Source: Flavobacteriaceae bacterium (GTDB lineage Bacteria > Bacteroidota > Bacteroidia > Flavobacteriales > Flavobacteriaceae). From it: 10,099 nucleotides of DNA. A program made the position numbers and the translations under genes. Every line of letters starts with the position of its first letter. The first letter of the stretch is position 1. This document shows, piece by piece, positions 7,168 to 10,099 of the stretch. The notes below the pieces were generated by a model. That model had not been told where the DNA came from and ran no database searches. It worked only from the letters and a program-made list of their open reading frames with translations. The stretch lies in the NCBI GenBank assembly GCA_002729755.1, contig PBYT01000021.1:21319-31417 (forward strand). The letters run 5' to 3'.

Positions 7168-7989
7168 TTGAAAATAACTGCCTCTGATGTTAACAAGTTA
7201 AGACAATCTACTGGTGCTGGAATGATGGATTGTAAAAAAGCTCTGGAAGAATCTAATGGAGATTTTGAAAAAGCTGTAGATATACTAAGAAAAAAGGGGC
7301 AAAAAGTGGCAGCTAATAGAGCTGATAGAGATTCCTCAGAAGGAGCAGTAATTGCTAAGGTTAGTTCTGATAATTCTTTTGGAGTTATAATCTCTCTTAA
7401 TTGTGAAACTGATTTTGTTGCAAAAAATCAAGATTATATTGATCTTGCTAATCAACTTGCAGATCATGCTTTAAATTATAAAGACCTAGATCGCTTTATA
7501 AATTCTGATTTCAACAATATGAAAGTCTCAGATAAACTTCTTGAACAAACAGGAATTATTGGGGAAAAAATAGAATTAGGTGCATTTAAATATCTTTCTG
7601 CAACTTTTGTTGGATCTTATATTCATCCAGGCAATAAAATAGCTGCCTTAACTGGTCTTTCAGAAAAGTTTGAAAAATCAGCTGAAGTTGCAAAAAATAT
7701 CTCGATGCAAATAGCTGCGATGAATCCAATTGCATTAAATGAAGATGGAGTTAGTCAAGAAATAATTAAGAAAGAAATCGAAATTGCAAAGGATCAACTT
7801 AGGCAAGAGGGAAAGCCAGAAGAAATGCTTGAAAATATTGCTAAAGGTAAAATGAAAAAATTCTTCAAAGAAAACACCTTATTAAACCAACAATATATTA
7901 AGGATAGTAAGCAAAGTATAACTGATTATATTAACTCTGAACATAAGGGACTTGATGTAAAAGACTTTGCTAGAGTTAGTTTAGGTTAA
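7168..7989 (+). CDS. tsf: Elongation factor Ts, TTG start
   Basis: Guanine-nucleotide exchange factor that releases GDP from EF-Tu during elongation. The 273 residues begin with a UBA-like N-terminal domain (ITASDVNKLRQSTGAGMMDCKKALEE, family signature TGAGMMDCKK at 15-24). The core contains SLNCETDFVAKN (about 76-87), whose T81-D82-F83 is the TDF motif that disrupts the Mg site of EF-Tu. IAAMNP and KGKMKKFF follow. The start is TTG at 7168: an in-frame TGA sits at 7150-7152, no ATG or GTG lies between, and the first internal ATG falls inside the conserved GAGMMD segment, too late to start. The length is short but typical of Bacteroidota EF-Ts. The stop abuts the stop of the DUF3127 gene on the other strand with no spacer, leaving no separate terminator. 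Confidence 0.96.
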   Translation: MKITASDVNKLRQSTGAGMMDCKKALEESNGDFEKAVDILRKKGQKVAANRADRDSSEGAVIAKVSSDNSFGVIISLNCETDFVAKNQDYIDLANQLADHALNYKDLDRFINSDFNNMKVSDKLLEQTGIIGEKIELGAFKYLSATFVGSYIHPGNKIAALTGLSEKFEKSAEVAKNISMQIAAMNPIALNEDGVSQEIIKKEIEIAKDQLRQEGKPEEMLENIAKGKMKKFFKENTLLNQQYIKDSKQSITDYINSEHKGLDVKDFARVSLG

Positions 7990-8358
7990 TTAAAAAGGGA
8001 GATCATCTTCTGTTAAATCTTGAGATTCATCTTTTGAATCAATAGCTGGAAGATCCTCCGGAAGATCATCCGAAACTTGTTCATCTATGGATTCAATTCT
8101 CCATCCTTGTATGGAATTAAAAAACTTGGTTTCTCCTTCAGGGTTCACCCATTCTCTCCCTCGAATATTAATACCAATTCTAACAATTTCTCCTATTTGA
8201 AAATTGTCTAATAGCTCACAATTATTTTGTACAAATTCAATTAATATGTGCTGAGGATATTGCTCTTCTGTAGTAAGAACAAGTTCTCTTTTTCTAAAAC
8301 CTTTTTCTCCATATGTTTTAACCTCTCCGATTATTTTTATTTTGCCTAGTAGTTCCAT
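7990..8358 (-). CDS. DUF3127 family protein with SSB-like acidic tail
   Basis: A 122-residue protein resembling DUF3127 (PF11325), a Bacteroidota-restricted family without assigned function. The recognisable parts are MELLGKIKIIGEVKTYGEKGF, then KRELVLTTEEQYPQHILIEF (23-42), NFQIGEIVRIGINIRGREW (52-70) and the WRIES strand (86-90). The alternating beta pattern suggests a small OB-like fold, which is inference. Residues 91-122 are acidic and probably disordered: DDLPEDLP at 97-104, then an ending TEDDLPF. That ending matches the C-terminal tip of bacterial single-stranded DNA-binding proteins, which recruits repair and replication proteins. It is the last gene of greA-HIT-DUF3127, and its ATG overlaps the HIT stop by one base. 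It converges with tsf with no gap. A role as an ssDNA- or nucleic-acid-binding protein is possible but unproven. Confidence 0.85.
   Translation of the reverse strand: MELLGKIKIIGEVKTYGEKGFRKRELVLTTEEQYPQHILIEFVQNNCELLDNFQIGEIVRIGINIRGREWVNPEGETKFFNSIQGWRIESIDEQVSDDLPEDLPAIDSKDESQDLTEDDLPF
8048..8071. repeat. 12-bp tandem duplication inside the DUF3127 gene
   Basis: GGAAGATCCTCC (8048-8059) is followed at once by GGAAGATCATCC (8060-8071), an 11/12 match. On the coding (minus) strand the two units give DDLP and EDLP. A related, weaker copy near 7997-8008 encodes the final DDLP of the DDLPF tip. This looks like in-frame duplication of a short acidic motif in the tail. Confidence 0.7.
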
Positions 8359-8747
8359 TATAAATATGATTTAATTTGATTTACAATATTTATAAACTCT
8401 TCATTTGACAATTTAACTTTATTGTTAAAATACATGTCCTCAATTTTATTAATCGGTATTAGATGAACATGAGCATGAGGAACTTCAAAACCCACAACGC
8501 TAACTCCAATTCTTTGACAATCTAGTGCTTTTTTCATTGCAGTAGCTACTTTTTTTGAGAAATTCATAAGACCAATATATAACTCATCATCCAAATCAAA
8601 AATTTTATCTATTTCTTTTTTTGGAACACACAAAGTATGACCAATTGTATTTGGATTAATGTCTAGAAAAGCTATAAAATTATCATCTTCAAGAATCTTA
8701 TAGGATGGTATTTCTCCGTTAATTATTTTTGTAAAAATACTTGGCAT
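8358..8747 (-). CDS. HIT-family nucleotide hydrolase
   Basis: A 129-residue histidine-triad protein of the HINT/Fhit superfamily. These are cytoplasmic enzymes that hydrolyse or transfer nucleotides, such as adenosine phosphoramidates or dinucleoside polyphosphates. The N-terminal signature is SIFTKIINGEIPSYKILEDD (3-22), with FLDINPNTIGHTLCVPKKE (27-45) as the nucleotide-binding strand region. The catalytic triad HAHVHLIP is at 91-98, where H93 should carry the nucleotidyl intermediate. The true substrate cannot be read from sequence. The ATG at 8747 shares its A with the greA TAA, and the HIT TAA likewise overlaps the DUF3127 ATG, so the three genes form a tightly coupled operon. greA and HIT genes are, as far as I recall, often neighbours in Bacteroidota, with no established functional reason. 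Confidence 0.94.
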   Translation of the reverse strand: MPSIFTKIINGEIPSYKILEDDNFIAFLDINPNTIGHTLCVPKKEIDKIFDLDDELYIGLMNFSKKVATAMKKALDCQRIGVSVVGFEVPHAHVHLIPINKIEDMYFNNKVKLSNEEFINIVNQIKSYL

Positions 8748-9220
8748 TAACGATTGATTTCTAGTATTTCAAATTTAACAGTTCCGTTTGGTACTGAAAT
8801 TTCAGTAGTATCTCCAACTTTTTTTCCTAAAAGGCCTTTTCCAATTGGAGAATCAACAGAAATTTTTCCCTTAGCAAGATCAGCTTCACTTTGAGCAACA
8901 AGCTTATACGATAAAACAGCATTATTCGAAGTGTTCTTTATTTTAACTGTAGATAATACTAGTACTTTAGAATTATCTAGTTTAGATTCATCAATTATTC
9001 TAGCATTTGCTACAGTTTCTTCAAACTTGGAGATTTCTAATTCTAAAAGGCCTTGGGCTTCTTTTGCTGCATCATATTCTGCATTTTCACTAAGATCTCC
9101 CTTGTCCCTTGCTTCTGCAATTGCTCGCGATGCAAGAGGTCTTTGAACATCTTTTAAATGATCAAGCTTCTTCTTTAGCTTTTTTAAGCCTTTTTCGGTA
9201 TAATATGAAACGTTACTCAT
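8747..9220 (-). CDS. greA: Transcription elongation factor GreA
   Basis: Binds the RNA polymerase secondary channel and stimulates cleavage of backtracked RNA, rescuing stalled elongation complexes. From the ATG at 9220 it has 157 residues, the usual GreA length. The N-terminal coiled coil holds the family signature ARDKGDLSENAEYDAAKE (37-54). The acidic tip residues D42 and E45 correspond to D41 and E44 of E. coli GreA. The C-terminal FKBP-like domain includes SPIGKGLLGKKVGDTTEISVPNG (about 129-151) and ends FEILEINR. The frame stays open to an ATG at 9265, but that extension (KKISPSFLG...) translates the terminator-like hairpin and is not GreA-like, so it was rejected. It is first in the greA-HIT-DUF3127 operon. 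A -7 match and the hairpin lie just upstream, so leader-mediated control is plausible. Confidence 0.97.
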   Translation of the reverse strand: MSNVSYYTEKGLKKLKKKLDHLKDVQRPLASRAIAEARDKGDLSENAEYDAAKEAQGLLELEISKFEETVANARIIDESKLDNSKVLVLSTVKIKNTSNNAVLSYKLVAQSEADLAKGKISVDSPIGKGLLGKKVGDTTEISVPNGTVKFEILEINR

Positions 9221-9223
9221 AAT

Positions 9224-9260
9224 TAACAGAAAAATCCCCAGAAAACTAGGGGATATTTTC
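9224..9260 (-). terminator. Intrinsic terminator-like hairpin between TonB receptor and greA
   Basis: Read on the minus strand, ATCCCC (9254-9249) pairs with GGGGAT (9239-9234), with loop TAGTTTTCT in which AG/CT can also pair. GAAAA and TTTTC can lengthen the stem past one bulged T. A T-run follows (9234-9229), ending about nine bases before the greA ATG. It lies 26 bp or more past the receptor stop, so it should end receptor transcription. If greA starts transcription at the upstream -7 match, the same hairpin forms nearly the whole greA leader. Confidence 0.75.
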
Positions 9261-9262
9261 TT

Positions 9263-9292
9263 CAAATTTACAAAAAATTATTTTTTTAAAAC
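9263..9292 (-). promoter_or_regulatory. Candidate greA promoter
   Basis: On the minus strand, TAAATTTG (9270-9263) matches the TAnnTTTG -7 consensus exactly. GTTTT (9292-9288) lies 17 bp upstream, a weak and slightly close -33 element. Initiation would fall near 9257, right at the base of the terminator-like hairpin. The upstream part overlaps the last codons of the receptor gene. The region is AT-rich, so a chance match is possible. Confidence 0.4.
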
Positions 9293-10099
9293 TTTATATC
9301 TAATGCTAATAAAAAATTAGTCCCAGCCTGAGGATAATAAATAGTCCCTTCATAGGTCTTAGTTCTTCCGTTTTCCATCTCATCATATGTATAATAACCT
9401 CCATGATTTGAATATTTTACATCAAAGATATTATTAGCTAAAACTTTAAGCTTCACATCGTCCGAGAGACCGGGTATTGACATATCGTAAACAATATTTA
9501 GATCATTAATGAAAAATGAATCTAGCTTTGAAATTGGTGAATTAATCTGGGCAAAATATTGCTCTCCAATATAGTTAGACCTTAAGGAGATTAGCAAATT
9601 CTGATTTGGATTAAAATTCAAAATATTGTTTGCAATAATTGATGGTGAATAAGCCAAATCAGTGTTTCCGAAACCTCTTAACTGATCATCAAAATTATAG
9701 TAAAAATCTTTGTTTTTATTCTCACTAATTGTAAAGTTAGTCTCTAGGTTCCATTTTGAATTAATAAATAATTTTGTATCTATTTCTAAACCTAATCTGT
9801 GTGATTCTCCCACGTTCTTCCTTATTTGGTTACCCAGATTATCTCTCTGACCTGTAAGAACAAGTTGATTGTCATATAGCATATAGAAAGCATTGGCATT
9901 AATTAAGAAATTAGAAAATTTCCCCTTCCAACCAAGCTCAAAATCATCAAGTTTCTCTGGATAAGGATTCCCATTTGCAAAATCTGTTCTTGTTGGTTCT
10001 TTTTGAGCTCTTGCATAAGATAAATAGAAATCATTATTTGGATTCAGATTATAAAAGAAGCCAAACTTAGGATTAAAAAAATCATATTTTTTATCTATC
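9286..10099 (-). CDS. TonB-dependent outer-membrane receptor, C-terminal part (partial)
   Basis: The minus-strand frame is open from the window end to the TAA at 9288-9286, giving the last 270 residues of a larger protein. This part is beta-barrel: alternating aromatic/polar strands, FYLSYARAQKEPTRTDF (a motif typical of FecA-like receptors), then GLEIDTKLFINSKWNLETNF. Near the end are LKVLANNIFDVKYSNHGGY, FPQAG-like YYPQAGTNFLLALDIKF, and a terminal phenylalanine, the signal for BAM-dependent insertion. Such receptors take up iron chelates, vitamins, peptides or glycans through TonB energy. The substrate-defining plug and N-terminus are outside the window, so a ferric-chelate role is only suggested. 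The ATG at 9882 is internal, because conserved barrel sequence continues upstream of it. The gene is on the same strand as greA but is separated from it by the hairpin terminator. Confidence 0.92.
   Translation of the reverse strand, partial: IDKKYDFFNPKFGFFYNLNPNNDFYLSYARAQKEPTRTDFANGNPYPEKLDDFELGWKGKFSNFLINANAFYMLYDNQLVLTGQRDNLGNQIRKNVGESHRLGLEIDTKLFINSKWNLETNFTISENKNKDFYYNFDDQLRGFGNTDLAYSPSIIANNILNFNPNQNLLISLRSNYIGEQYFAQINSPISKLDSFFINDLNIVYDMSIPGLSDDVKLKVLANNIFDVKYSNHGGYYTYDEMENGRTKTYEGTIYYPQAGTNFLLALDIKF

Noticed and set aside
9221..9265. Upstream in-frame ATG for greA at 9265
   Set aside because: The extension is a translation of the terminator-like hairpin, while the ATG at 9220 gives the standard GreA N-terminus and length.
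9880..9882. ATG at 9882 as start of the TonB receptor
   Set aside because: The same frame is open to the window edge and encodes barrel sequence, including the SYARAQKEPTRTDF motif.
1..10099. Mobile elements, CRISPR arrays, tRNA/rRNA genes, defence or biosynthetic systems
   Set aside because: No transposase, regularly spaced repeat, RNA-gene signature or cluster of unusual genes is visible; nearly all DNA is taken up by housekeeping genes.

Overview
The window reads as ordinary chromosome of an AT-rich member of the Bacteroidota, most likely a streamlined (marine-type) flavobacterium. The signs are: the gene order rplM-rpsI-rpsB-tsf directly downstream of polA; TAnnTTTG-type -7 promoter elements instead of TATAAT; starts with A/T-rich context and no obvious Shine-Dalgarno sequences; a DUF3127 protein; a Bacteroidota-type TonB-dependent receptor; and gene junctions with almost no spare DNA. 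The species assignment is inference from these features, not from a database search.

Layout. Positions 1-99 hold the last 32 codons of an RND-type efflux transporter. aspS (121-1860) follows, and a small two-helix membrane protein (1860-2117) starts on the last base of the aspS stop codon. tadA (2114-2551, minus strand) converges on that small gene with a 4-bp overlap. A 104-bp divergent region (2552-2655) separates tadA from polA (2656-5445). It carries a -7 element and an imperfect dyad in front of polA. A promoter at about 5456-5488, rich in AT palindromes, drives the ribosomal block rplM (5520-5975), rpsI (5975-6361), rpsB (6365-7147) and tsf (7168-7989, TTG start). Converging with tsf at zero distance is the minus-strand cluster greA (9220 to 8747), HIT-family hydrolase (8747 to 8358) and DUF3127 protein (8358 to 7990), joined by 1-base TAATG overlaps. 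Upstream of greA, on the same strand, is the C-terminal half of a TonB-dependent outer-membrane receptor that runs off the window end (9286-10099). An intrinsic terminator-like hairpin fills the receptor/greA gap and appears to form almost the entire greA leader.

How the genes work together. Most of the window is information processing: aspartyl-tRNA charging, tRNA wobble editing, DNA replication/repair, ribosomal proteins with an elongation factor, and transcript cleavage. Transport functions lie at the two edges. No mobile element, CRISPR array, defence locus, RNA gene or biosynthetic cluster is visible, and I found no novel multi-gene system. The best second-look items are regulatory or small-scale: the greA leader hairpin, the SSB-like DDLPF tail of the DUF3127 protein with its tandem duplication, the dyad in front of polA, the TTG start of tsf, and a clamp-binding-like QTNLF motif in the PolA linker. 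All gaps between genes are about 100 bp or shorter.
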